Of a stretch of DNA of 59,995 nucleotides, positions 17,579 to 25,429 are shown in pieces (position 1 is the stretch's first letter; every line of letters starts with the position of its first letter). Under the pieces are notes generated by a model, which had not been told where the DNA came from, made no database searches, and saw only the letters and a program-made list of their open reading frames with translations. The DNA lies in NCBI GenBank assembly GCA_035633115.1, contig DASQFN010000007.1:1-59995 (forward strand), in the 5' to 3' direction. Position numbers and translations under genes: made by a program. Source of the stretch: Gemmatimonadaceae bacterium. GTDB taxonomy: Bacteria > Gemmatimonadota > Gemmatimonadetes > Gemmatimonadales > Gemmatimonadaceae.

Positions 17579-17595
17579 GGGACAGCCCCCGTCCC
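17579..17595 (+). promoter_or_regulatory. Hairpin in the kdpD-kup gap
   Basis: GGGAC (17579-17583) pairs with GTCCC (17591-17595) across a 7-base loop, in the 111-bp gap between the kinase and kup. It has no T-run, so it is more likely an RNA processing or attenuator hairpin than a terminator. No c-di-AMP riboswitch consensus was recognised. Confidence 0.3.
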
Positions 17596-17671
17596 TTGTG
17601 CGGTCTTCACGCTTCACCACGTAGCGTGCACCGAAGCGCAGAGCGCCGAACGGCGCATCGCCTCGGACACA

Positions 17672-19567
17672 ATGACCGCAGAACCCACACCCGATCCTCA
17701 CGGCCGCCGTCTCGCCGTGCTCACCCTCACGGCGCTCGGCGTCGTTTACGGCGACATCGGCACGAGTCCGCTTTACACGCTCCGCGAAACCTTTGCCCAC
17801 GAGTACGGCCTTGTGCCGAACGCCGCCAACGTCTACGGCATTCTGTCGCTGATCACGTGGTCGCTCATACTGGTCGTCGTCGTCAAATATCTGTTCTTCA
17901 TCCTTCGAGCGGATAACCGCGGAGAAGGCGGCGTGATGGCGATGCTCGCGCTGCTGCTTCAGCGTCAGCACCGGCGCGGCGATCGGAGGCGGAAAGCCCT
18001 GCTCGTCGTACTTGGCGTTTTCGGAACCGCGCTGCTGTTCGGCGACGGAATAATAACGCCCGCCATATCAGTGCTCGGAGCAATGGAAGGACTCGAGGTC
18101 GTCACCCCCGCGCTCGAGCCGTACGTGGTGGCTGTGACCGTCGTAATTCTCTTCGGTCTTTTCATGTTCCAGAAGCACGGGACGGCTCGCGTGGGCAAGA
18201 CGTTCGGTCCTATCACCTTCGTCTGGTTCGTCACGATTGGTACTCTGGGGCTCGTCGAAATCGCGAGAGGGCCGAGCATTCTCGCAGCGCTCAACCCGTG
18301 GCATGCCGCGCAGTTTCTGAGCGGGCGCGGGTTCGTCGCATTCGCCGTACTTGGTGCGGTGTTCCTCGCTGTAACCGGTGCCGAGGCGCTGTATGCCGAC
18401 ATGGGCCACTTTGGAAGGAAGCCGATCCGGCTCGCGTTCTTCATCCTGGTGTTCCCCGCCCTGCTCCTGAACTATTTCGGACAGGGAGCTCTCGTTCTGC
18501 GCGACGCGACAGCCGTCGCCAATCCGTTCTATCTGCTTGCACCGCGCTGGTTCCTCTACCCGCTCCTGCTCATCGCGACGCTCGCCGCCATCGTCGCTTC
18601 GCAGGCGCTTATATCCGGAGCGTTCTCTCTCGCGCATCAGTCGGTGCAGCTTGGCTACAGCCCGCGGCTCACGCTGGTGCACACGTCCAGGGAGGAGTAC
18701 GGGCAGATATACGTGCCCGAAGTGAACAAGGCTCTGATGGTCGGCACGCTTCTCATCGTGCTCGCATTCCGATCGTCGAGTGCGCTCGGCGCGGCGTACG
18801 GCATAGCCGTCACGGGAACGATGTCGATCACCACCGTTCTCTTCGCCGTAGTCGCGCGCACGCGATGGGGCTGGCCGATATGGCGCGTACTCGCGCTGTC
18901 TGCCTTCTTCCTTTCCTTCGATCTGGCATTTCTCGGCGCCAACGCCTTGAAAATTGCTCGCGGCGGATGGGTGCCACTGGCGATCGCGATTGCGATCCTG
19001 ACACTCATGACCACCTGGAAGTCAGGGCGCGGCATTCTCCTGAGAATCATGAGGCAGAGCGGGCTGCCGCTCGATCTGCTGCTCAAGGAGATCGAGCGCC
19101 GGCCTCCGTGGCGCGTGCCCGGAACTGCCGTCTTCATGACATCGGAGGCTGAGAACGCGCCGCTCGTGCTGCTCCACCACCTGAAGCACAACAAGGCGCT
19201 CCATCAACAAGTGGTACTTCTGTCGGTCAAGGCGGCCGGCGTGCCGCTGGTGCAGGACGCGGAGCGAGTGCACGTGACTGCGCTGGCTCATGACTTCTAT
19301 CGCGTATCGGCGACATTCGGCTTCATGGAAGCGCCGAACGTACCACGCGTCATGGAGCTATGCGCGGCGCAGGGGCTCCACGCGCCGCCGGCCGACACGA
19401 GCTACTACCTCGGCCATGAGCGCCTCATTCCAACGGGCAAATCCAGAATGCCCCGCTGGAGGAAGAAGCTATTTGTGTTCATGACGCGCAACACTCTCTC
19501 TGCCGCGCAGTTCTTCGGATTGCCTCCAAACCGGGTAGTGGAGCTCGGCGCGCAGATCGAATTCTGA
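17672..19567 (+). CDS. kup: Kup low-affinity potassium uptake transporter
   Basis: A 631-residue K+/H+ symporter of the cytoplasmic membrane. The family signature TALGVVYGDIGTSPLYTLRE opens the protein, and GDGIITPAISVLGAMEG and GAVFLAVTGAEALYADMGHFG follow. About 12 membrane helices are followed by a cytoplasmic C-terminal domain of roughly 170 residues (RVPGTAVFMTSEAENAPLVL). Length matches the family. It lies downstream of a KdpDE-like two-component pair in the same direction and converges with an S9 peptidase gene, with 18 bp between stops. Confidence 0.95.
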   Translation: MTAEPTPDPHGRRLAVLTLTALGVVYGDIGTSPLYTLRETFAHEYGLVPNAANVYGILSLITWSLILVVVVKYLFFILRADNRGEGGVMAMLALLLQRQHRRGDRRRKALLVVLGVFGTALLFGDGIITPAISVLGAMEGLEVVTPALEPYVVAVTVVILFGLFMFQKHGTARVGKTFGPITFVWFVTIGTLGLVEIARGPSILAALNPWHAAQFLSGRGFVAFAVLGAVFLAVTGAEALYADMGHFGRKPIRLAFFILVFPALLLNYFGQGALVLRDATAVANPFYLLAPRWFLYPLLLIATLAAIVASQALISGAFSLAHQSVQLGYSPRLTLVHTSREEYGQIYVPEVNKALMVGTLLIVLAFRSSSALGAAYGIAVTGTMSITTVLFAVVARTRWGWPIWRVLALSAFFLSFDLAFLGANALKIARGGWVPLAIAIAILTLMTTWKSGRGILLRIMRQSGLPLDLLLKEIERRPPWRVPGTAVFMTSEAENAPLVLLHHLKHNKALHQQVVLLSVKAAGVPLVQDAERVHVTALAHDFYRVSATFGFMEAPNVPRVMELCAAQGLHAPPADTSYYLGHERLIPTGKSRMPRWRKKLFVFMTRNTLSAAQFFGLPPNRVVELGAQIEF

Positions 19568-19585
19568 TCGTGTCCGTTCTTTTGA

Positions 19586-21541
19586 TCACCGAGCGAGCAG
19601 GAATCTCCGCACGAATTCGACAGTCGAATAGAATTGAAAGTCGACGTTGTTCTTTTTCCTGAATCCGTGCCCTTCATCCTTGCCCATGAGGTACCATACC
19701 GGGCTTCCATTCTGCTTCACGCGCGCGACCATCTGCTCCGCTTCGGTCCTCGGCACTCGCGGATCGTTCCCGCCCTGCACCACGAACAGGGGCTTCGTGA
19801 TCTTTGCGGCGTTGTTCAGCGGAGCGATTCGCTCGAAGAACGCGTACATCGCCGGGTCGCGCTCGTCGCCATACTCCACGCGTCGGAGATCGCGACGATA
19901 CGACTCCGTGTTCTTCAGAAACGTATTGAAGTTGGAGATGCCGACGATATCCACCGCACAGCAGATTCGATCGTTGTAGTTGGTCGCCACGGCAAGCGTC
20001 ATGTATCCACCGTAGCTGCCGCCAGTCACCAGAACCCGGCTCGCGTCGAGCTCCGGCTGCCGCGCGATCCAATCGAGGAGAGCGCCGATGTCCCGCACCG
20101 ACTCTTCCCTCTTCATCCCGTTGTCGAGCTTCACGAATGACTTTCCGTAACCGGTGGAGCCGCGCACGTTCGGATAGATGAGCGCAACGCCAAGCTCGTT
20201 CAGGTAATAGTTGGTGCGGGCAAGAAACCCCGGCGTATACTGGCCCTCGGGCCCGCCGTGAATGTTTATGATGACCGGACGCTTCCCGGAGAAGCGCTTC
20301 GGCGGCCGGTAGTAGAAGCCCGTGATCTCCCGCTGATCGAAGCTCTTCCAGCGGATGAGTGAGGGCTCCACGAGCTCCGACGCGATGAGCCCGCCAAGCT
20401 CGCTCTCGGTCCAGCGCACGACACTGCCCGTCTGTGGATTGATCGAATAGACGTCGCCCGGACTCCGAGCCGACGACATAGTGAACGCCAGCTCGTAAAG
20501 ACGTGGATGCCACCTCACACCGCCGATGCCGCCTGCCGGAATATTCGAGACCGGCTTGATCTGCCGCGACCGCGTGTCCATCAGGTAGAGTCGATCGATA
20601 CCAGCCTCGTTAGCGACAAAGGCGACGCTCTGACCGTCGCTCGAGATTTCGAAGTCGACAACATCCCAGTCGATCGACGTGGTCAGGGGCGTGACGCGCC
20701 GCGTCGCAAGATCGACATATGCGAGCCGCTGAAACTCGGAGCCGGCATCGCTCGTGAGATATACGCCGCGGCCGTCCCGCGCGAACCGCGCGCCGCCATA
20801 CGCGACCGTGTCCCGCTCATTCGGAATGAGTGGGGTGCGGGCTCCGCTCGCGACGTCCACGAGGTACAGCCGGCTCTCGTTCACCGAGAGGTACTCCCCG
20901 ACAAGCAGTCGGGCGTCGTCCGGGGACCAGTCGCTCACGCCCCAGCCACCGCCCTTCACCTCGAGCACCCGGCGTGTGCTCGCCGGATTTATCGGGTCTG
21001 CGACGTAAATATCGCGATCGGTTCCGTTGCGCCGGGTGCTGCCGTACGCGATGCGGTCGCCGCGCGTGCTCCACCTAATGCCGCCGTTCTGCGAGCGGCC
21101 TCCGTCGCTCAGCAGCGTGACGGCGCCGCTGGACACGTCATATCGGTAGATCTGACCGAATTCGTTGCCGCCAATGTCCCGCGTGAACAGGAAGTAACGC
21201 CCAGCCCCGGGCTCGTACGAGGCGTTGCTGACAGGCTCGTCGAAGAACGTGAGCTGGGCGCGCGCGCCGAGCGGGGTGGCGACACGATGAATCTGCGCGG
21301 TATTTCCGGAGCGGGTGCTGATGAGCACCTCGCGGCGCGTGGGATGCCAGTCGGCCAGGCTCGCCGATCGCGATTCGGTGTAACGCCGCACCTCGGCAGC
21401 CAATGCCGCGGGGATCGGCGGAATCCCGTCCGCTACGAGGTTTTCCGGCGGCGATATGACCGGCGTCTGCGCGCCTTGCGCAGCGAGAGCCGCCGGAAGG
21501 AATTGCCCGAGTGAGACTGCGAGGATGAACGATCGGCGCAT
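19586..21541 (-). CDS. Secreted S9 family peptidase
   Basis: A 651-residue exported peptidase. ATG 21541 is chosen because it begins a clear signal peptide (RRSFILAVSLGQFLPAALAAQG); the open frame upstream is a shadow of atpH. The propeller has TolB-like blades (LADWHPTRREVLIS, SPDDARLLVGEY), then a hydrolase domain with Ser509 in GGSYGGYM, Asp593 in QGGNDPRVP and His625 in DEGHGFRK. It shares the typical HGGPEGQ oxyanion region of S9C-like enzymes. It lies downstream of atpH, possibly read through from the atp operon. Confidence 0.92.
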   Translation of the reverse strand: MRRSFILAVSLGQFLPAALAAQGAQTPVISPPENLVADGIPPIPAALAAEVRRYTESRSASLADWHPTRREVLISTRSGNTAQIHRVATPLGARAQLTFFDEPVSNASYEPGAGRYFLFTRDIGGNEFGQIYRYDVSSGAVTLLSDGGRSQNGGIRWSTRGDRIAYGSTRRNGTDRDIYVADPINPASTRRVLEVKGGGWGVSDWSPDDARLLVGEYLSVNESRLYLVDVASGARTPLIPNERDTVAYGGARFARDGRGVYLTSDAGSEFQRLAYVDLATRRVTPLTTSIDWDVVDFEISSDGQSVAFVANEAGIDRLYLMDTRSRQIKPVSNIPAGGIGGVRWHPRLYELAFTMSSARSPGDVYSINPQTGSVVRWTESELGGLIASELVEPSLIRWKSFDQREITGFYYRPPKRFSGKRPVIINIHGGPEGQYTPGFLARTNYYLNELGVALIYPNVRGSTGYGKSFVKLDNGMKREESVRDIGALLDWIARQPELDASRVLVTGGSYGGYMTLAVATNYNDRICCAVDIVGISNFNTFLKNTESYRRDLRRVEYGDERDPAMYAFFERIAPLNNAAKITKPLFVVQGGNDPRVPRTEAEQMVARVKQNGSPVWYLMGKDEGHGFRKKNNVDFQFYSTVEFVRRFLLAR

Positions 21542-21621
21542 GCGGCGAGGTCCGGGTGACGGAGAATTGTAGATGTAGTCCGTATCCCCCGGCGACGCCA
21601 GATGCCCGCCGTCGCGACGAG

Positions 21622-22167
21622 CTAAGCGGCGCCCGGCATTATCCTGCTGCGGAGTACGGCGAGACGCTTTCGCACCGAGCCGTCCATCACCGTGTCGCCC
21701 ACCTTCACGATCACGCCGCCGAGTATTGCAGGATTCACGTTGACGTGAAGCACCGCCTGCTTGCCGAGCACGCGTGACAGCTGCTCCGCAATCGCGTTGC
21801 GCTCGCCCTCGGTGGCCTGTCGTGCAACCGTGACGTTGGCGTGAATGCGGCCCTCCGATTGATCGACGAGGTTGTGATACTCTGTCGCGATCTCGGGGAT
21901 CAGCATCTGCCGCCGCTTCCGCACGAGCGCGAGCAGGAACCGGAGAAAATGGCGGGGCACACGATCGCTCAGCGCTTCCGTGAACACCGACGACTTCTGC
22001 GCCTCGCTCACCTTCGGAGACTCGAGGAAAAGATGCAGCGTCGGATCGTCCTCCATCGCGCTCGCGACGTCCTGGATGAGCTTCCCCCATCCGTGAAGAT
22101 CGTCGGCGCGGCGCGCGAGCTCGAGCAGCGCGTCGGCGTAATTGCGTGTAACCGTCGCGTCGCGCAT
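21622..22167 (-). CDS. atpH: ATP synthase F1 delta subunit
   Basis: A 181-residue delta (OSCP-like) subunit linking the F1 head to the b stalk. It has the helical N-terminal domain beginning ATVTRNYADALLELA and the conserved C-terminal block VNPAILGGVIVKVGDTVMDGSVRKRL. It overlaps atpF by one base. The usual next genes (atpA, atpG, atpD, atpC) are not downstream; an S9 peptidase follows, so this operon encodes only F0 plus delta. Confidence 0.93.
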   Translation of the reverse strand: MRDATVTRNYADALLELARRADDLHGWGKLIQDVASAMEDDPTLHLFLESPKVSEAQKSSVFTEALSDRVPRHFLRFLLALVRKRRQMLIPEIATEYHNLVDQSEGRIHANVTVARQATEGERNAIAEQLSRVLGKQAVLHVNVNPAILGGVIVKVGDTVMDGSVRKRLAVLRSRIMPGAA

Positions 22168-22733
22168 CAGCGCTTGTCCGGTGTCACCGGTATCGTCGCG
22201 AGAAAGCTCTCGACAATCCGGCGGTTCGACTCGTCGTCCAGATTCTTCTCGATCACCTTGCTCGCGCCGGCAATCGCCAGATCAACGGCCTCACGCCGCA
22301 GCTCGGCGATGGCGCGCACCTTCTCGCTCTCGATCTCGCGGCGGGCACGCTCCAGCATCTCCTGCTGCTGAGCGCGTGTCTCCTCGATCATCTCCGCCCG
22401 CAGCTTGTCGCCAATCGCGCGCCCCTCGGCAATCAGCTTCTGCGCGTCGCCGCGCGCCGCCTCGATCTGCTTGCGGTGCTCAGCGAGAATCTTCGACGCT
22501 TCCTCACGGTCAGCCTTTGCGGCGGCGATCGCTTCCTCCAGCGCCTTCTCACGCGCTTCGACTGCAGCGGTGATCGGCTTGAACGCGTACTTCGCGAGGA
22601 TGAACCATACGGCAAGGAAGATCAACAGCGTCCAGAACATCAGCCCGCCGTGCGGCGTAAGCAGACCTCCCTTCGCCTCCCCGGCCGCTGCGCCGTGCGC
22701 TTCCTGTATCAATAACAGAAGAAAGTTGTGCAT
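22167..22733 (-). CDS. atpF: ATP synthase F0 subunit b
   Basis: The peripheral stalk subunit: one N-terminal membrane helix (LMFWTLLIFLAVWFILAKYAF) followed by a long charged coiled coil (ITAAVEAREKALEEAIAAAK onward). ATG 22733 is preferred over an upstream in-frame start at 22790, because the latter would run through a strong hairpin and add residues not typical of the family. Gene order atpB-atpE-atpF-atpH is normal. Confidence 0.93.
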   Translation of the reverse strand: MHNFLLLLIQEAHGAAAGEAKGGLLTPHGGLMFWTLLIFLAVWFILAKYAFKPITAAVEAREKALEEAIAAAKADREEASKILAEHRKQIEAARGDAQKLIAEGRAIGDKLRAEMIEETRAQQQEMLERARREIESEKVRAIAELRREAVDLAIAGASKVIEKNLDDESNRRIVESFLATIPVTPDKR

Positions 22734-22762
22734 ATGTCGGATCACTCGTTTGGCGTCGTGCA

Positions 22763-22787
22763 CAGCCCGCGCGGTGCGCGCGGGCTG
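22763..22787 (-). promoter_or_regulatory. Strong hairpin between atpE and atpF
   Basis: CAGCCCGCGC (22763-22772) pairs perfectly with GCGCGGGCTG (22778-22787) around a 5-base loop. It lies just after the atpE stop (22797) and before the atpF start. There is no T-run, so it more likely protects or processes the mRNA than stops transcription. Confidence 0.55.
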
Positions 22788-22796
22788 CACATCCGA

Positions 22797-23081
22797 CTAG
22801 AACTTGCCCTGGATCTGGAACGCGATGACGATCGCGAACAGCGCCGCTCCCTCGATGAGCGCGGCAAAGATGATGGCGCCGGTCTGAAGACGGCCGGCCA
22901 TTTCGGGCTGACGAGCCATGCCGTCCATCGCCTGGCCGGCGAGGCGGCCGATTCCGATGCCCGCTCCAATCACCGCGATGCCGGCGCCGATTCCTGCGCC
23001 GAGCTGCGCCCACGCTGCAGTGTAGGCCTCGTTGAACGCACCGGCTTGAGCAACTTCCTGAAGTAGCGGATAGAAAGACAT
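22797..23081 (-). CDS. atpE: ATP synthase F0 subunit c
   Basis: A 94-residue two-helix proteolipid of the rotor ring. Helix 1 carries the glycine repeat (GAGIGAGIAVIGAGIGIG); the polar loop has ARQPEM; helix 2 carries the ion-binding Glu77 in FAALIEGAALF. Glu is followed by Gly rather than Ser/Thr, which favours protons over sodium, although this is only an inference. ATG 23081 is the family start; the open frame upstream to 23129 is not typical. Hairpins flank the gene on both sides. Confidence 0.95.
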   Translation of the reverse strand: MSFYPLLQEVAQAGAFNEAYTAAWAQLGAGIGAGIAVIGAGIGIGRLAGQAMDGMARQPEMAGRLQTGAIIFAALIEGAALFAIVIAFQIQGKF

Positions 23082-23136
23082 TGTCTTGCCCTCGTTCGGT
23101 GAATCACTTGATGGTGGAGTCCGCGCCACCTACGCT

Positions 23137-23167
23137 GCCCGCCGGCGGGACTTTCGTCCCAGCGGGC
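23137..23167 (-). promoter_or_regulatory. GNRA-capped hairpin between atpB and atpE
   Basis: In the 121-bp gap before atpE, the minus strand can form GGGAC-GAAA-GTCCC (plus coordinates 23147-23160), extended by GCCCGC/GCGGGC arms (23137-23142 with 23162-23167) across a small internal loop. A GAAA tetraloop and no T-run suggest mRNA stabilisation or processing ahead of the highly expressed c subunit. Confidence 0.5.
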
Positions 23168-23202
23168 TTCACCGGTCACTCGACCGGTTACGGAGAATGC
23201 TC

Positions 23203-24054
23203 CTAGTGAGCACCCTCTCTGATGAGACCGATGAATACCGAAACCAGGAGCGCAAACACGAACGCCTGCAGAAAGCCGATGAATATCTCGAGCAGCATGA
23301 TCCCGAGCGCCGCCAGGAACGGAGCCGGCGCGATGAAGTAGCTGCCGAAGCTGAAGATGAGCCCGAGCAGCGCCAGCACCACGATGTGGCCGGCCGTCAT
23401 GTTCGCGAACAACCGGATCGCGAGCGCGATGGGCTTCGTGAACTTCCCGGCCAGCTCGATGGGTGTCATCAGCGGCGTCAGCATGAGCTTCATCACCAGC
23501 GACTGGTCACTCGGCCAGTAGACTATGGTCTTCATGTAGCCTTTCGGCCCCAGCGTGCGCATGCCCGCAACCTCGATCATGATGAAAGAGAGAATCGCGA
23601 GAGTCGCGGTGACGGAGATGTTGCCCGTCGCGGTCGAGCCGTAGGGAATGAGTCCCAGCAGGTTCGCGAACAGGATGAAGAAGAACAAAGTGAGGACGAA
23701 CGGAACGTACTTGTCGCCGTGCGGTCCGACGTTCGGGATTACGACTTCCTGCCGGAGGTACAGCACGAGTGCCTCGATGCCGTTCGCGAATCCTTTTGGC
23801 GCCTTTCCTGCCTGCTGGTGGCGGCCCTGTGCGCGAGCGCCGAGAAGCAGTGTGACCAGGCAGAGTGTCGCGGCGATGAGCAGCATCACGACGTGCTTCG
23901 TGGGCGACAGATCGAGTACAAGGTTGCCGATATGGATAGGATCCCAGTGCGGGAGCTCGTACTCGCACACCCAGCCCGCGTTGAAGCACGGGTACTCCAG
24001 GTGGTGCGAGTCGGTGATGTGCGGGGTGATGAAATCCTGGTTTTCAGCGATCAT
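23203..24054 (-). CDS. atpB: ATP synthase F0 subunit a
   Basis: A 283-residue stator subunit forming the proton half-channels. The essential arginine is in IALAIRLFANMTAGH, and FFFILFANLLGLIPYG and LQAFVFALLVSVFIG are standard conserved blocks. About five to six membrane helices follow a polar, cysteine-containing N-terminus (HHLEYPCFNAGWVCEYELPH), longer than in many bacteria. Its start overlaps the end of the upstream AtpI-like gene. Confidence 0.95.
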   Translation of the reverse strand: MIAENQDFITPHITDSHHLEYPCFNAGWVCEYELPHWDPIHIGNLVLDLSPTKHVVMLLIAATLCLVTLLLGARAQGRHQQAGKAPKGFANGIEALVLYLRQEVVIPNVGPHGDKYVPFVLTLFFFILFANLLGLIPYGSTATGNISVTATLAILSFIMIEVAGMRTLGPKGYMKTIVYWPSDQSLVMKLMLTPLMTPIELAGKFTKPIALAIRLFANMTAGHIVVLALLGLIFSFGSYFIAPAPFLAALGIMLLEIFIGFLQAFVFALLVSVFIGLIREGAH

Positions 24055-24397
24055 ATGCGAGCAGGAGAGGTTCTACGAGCATCGAGAGGAACATGAACGT
24101 CGCGAGCGAGACCAGAGCCGCGGAGCTCGGCAGACCGAGCGCCGGAACAATCAGCAGAGCGTAGACCGCGAGCACCAGAACACGAAGCACTGAGCCGATT
24201 CCCCATCCGAGCATGAGGTTTCTCACCGGCATTCGCCGGGCGATGGCGAACGTGACCAGTTGTACCGCGAGTGCGATCATCGCGCTCGTTCTCAGAGCGC
24301 CTGAATCCCCCGGTGAATCGAAGCCGAGCTGAAGCACCAGGTACGAGATCGCGATCAGCGCCGCGGTAGCGGCGGCGAAATACATGCCTGCTTTCAC
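24044..24397 (-). CDS. AtpI/UncI-like four-helix membrane protein
   Basis: A 117-residue protein with four predicted membrane helices, in the position of atpI ahead of atpB. Sequence similarity to AtpI is not obvious beyond topology and place; AtpI proteins help c-ring assembly or Mg2+ handling. GTG 24397 is the likely start because it overlaps the preceding stop as GTGA (24394-24397); ATG 24385 is the alternative. It overlaps atpB by 11 bases. Confidence 0.7.
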   Translation of the reverse strand: MKAGMYFAAATAALIAISYLVLQLGFDSPGDSGALRTSAMIALAVQLVTFAIARRMPVRNLMLGWGIGSVLRVLVLAVYALLIVPALGLPSSAALVSLATFMFLSMLVEPLLLAYDR

Positions 24398-24666
24398 GTG
24401 CCTCGGCGACCGTGGATCTCGTCGTCACGTTTCTGTGCGGCGACGATCTTTCGGTATACGAGGTAGAAGCTTCCTGCTGCGCCGATGAAGACGCCGGCGA
24501 AGACGCCGATGGGGCTCGTGCCGAGGGTTGAATCGATCCATTTTCCGAGGTAGAGGAAGAGGAGGATCCCGGCGGCGAACTGTATGCCGAGGCCAGCGTA
24601 GCTCGAGGCGGAGAGCTCATCCGAGCGACCTTGTTTGTTGGAGGAATCGCGCGGTTTGGGTTGCAT
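24394..24666 (-). CDS. AtpZ/AtpI-family ATP synthase assembly protein
   Basis: A 90-residue protein with a polar N-terminus and two membrane helices (YAGLGIQFAAGILLFLYLG and GVFAGVFIGAAGSFYLVYRK), separated by KWIDSTLGTSP; this is the AtpZ pattern (small F0F1-associated Mg2+/Ca2+ transporter-like). First gene of the atp operon. ATG 24666 is preferred to the TTG at 24705. Upstream (24667-24901) is an AT-richer divergent promoter region shared with the BsuPI gene. Confidence 0.78.
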   Translation of the reverse strand: MQPKPRDSSNKQGRSDELSASSYAGLGIQFAAGILLFLYLGKWIDSTLGTSPIGVFAGVFIGAAGSFYLVYRKIVAAQKRDDEIHGRRGT

Positions 24667-24901
24667 TTCCGAGTAGAAATCTAGACTTTGTGAAATTTTT
24701 CGCAAGCTCGGTGGCCGTCACAAACTTGCTCCTGACGAACGATCTCCACAATCGCAACTTATTCGTAACTAGCGCAGTTACTGGAAGTTAGCTGTTACTT
24801 GTCTATTGACCGATCGTCATGGTGTTGATAAGTTGGCGCTCGTCATTTCGCGGCCTTAGTAAGGGTTCGAACGAGCTCCAGCACGGGCCATCTGTTCAAG
24901 A

Positions 24902-25357
24902 ATGCGTAATCCACTTGTAATACCTCTTCTTGTCGCCGCGTCTGTGGCATTTGCCAGCAGCTCGTCGGGCCACAAGCAATCCCCGGAAAAGAAGCAGGAC
25001 GATTCAGCGCACAAGAGCGCGGCTTTGGCGTCGTCGCTGGCGGTGAAGGTGAGCGACGGGGTTCGCTTCACGCTGAACGTTCGGAACAACGGCTCGCGGA
25101 TGGTGGAGCTGAGGTTCCCGAACGGGAAGACCCACGACTTCTACGTGCTTGACGAGACCGGCCGCGAGGTGTGGCGCTGGAGCAAGGGGCGGATGTTCAC
25201 GCAGACGCTTCAGAACAAGCTGATCAAGTCGAAGGACAACGCGGTGTATGCGGACAGCTGGAGCGGGTCGAACGCGCACGGGAAGTTCACGGCTGTCGCG
25301 GTGCTGCCGAGCGTGAATTATCCAGTTGAAGAGAGAGTCGAGTTTGCGCTGAGGTAG
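24902..25357 (+). CDS. Exported BsuPI-domain protein
   Basis: A 151-residue protein with a signal peptide (PLVIPLLVAASVAFAS) and a BsuPI domain: VRFTLNVRNNGSRMVELRFP, YDF-like HDFYVLDETGREVWRWSKG and RMFTQTLQNK. BsuPI is named after a B. subtilis intracellular proteinase inhibitor and is an Ig-like fold; whether this copy inhibits peptidases is unknown. It could temper the exported S9 enzymes, but that is speculation. Monocistronic: a strong terminator follows. Confidence 0.78.
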   Translation: MRNPLVIPLLVAASVAFASSSSGHKQSPEKKQDDSAHKSAALASSLAVKVSDGVRFTLNVRNNGSRMVELRFPNGKTHDFYVLDETGREVWRWSKGRMFTQTLQNKLIKSKDNAVYADSWSGSNAHGKFTAVAVLPSVNYPVEERVEFALR

Positions 25358-25389
25358 GCCGGGCTGGAAGAGAAGTTCGGATGAAACTT

Positions 25390-25424
25390 GCCGCCGCTCA
25401 AAATTCGAGTGGCGGCCTTTTCTT
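25390..25424 (+). terminator. Rho-independent terminator after the BsuPI gene
   Basis: GCCGCCgCTC (25390-25399) pairs with GAGtGGCGGC (25407-25416) around a 7-base loop, with one G-T wobble, followed directly by CTTTTCTT. Classic intrinsic terminator, 33 bp after the stop codon. Confidence 0.85.
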
Positions 25425-25429
25425 AGGGC

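Noticed and set aside
17561-17671. c-di-AMP (ydaO-type) riboswitch before kup
   Set aside because: The gap is too short and lacks the known core; only a small hairpin is visible.
21542-22090. N-terminal extension of the S9 peptidase ORF up to 22090
   Set aside because: It overlaps atpH in another frame, is Arg-rich, and the real signal peptide starts at 21541.
24840-24900. tRNA gene suggested by 'ggttcgaa'
   Set aside because: No cloverleaf arms can be built around this T-loop-like word.
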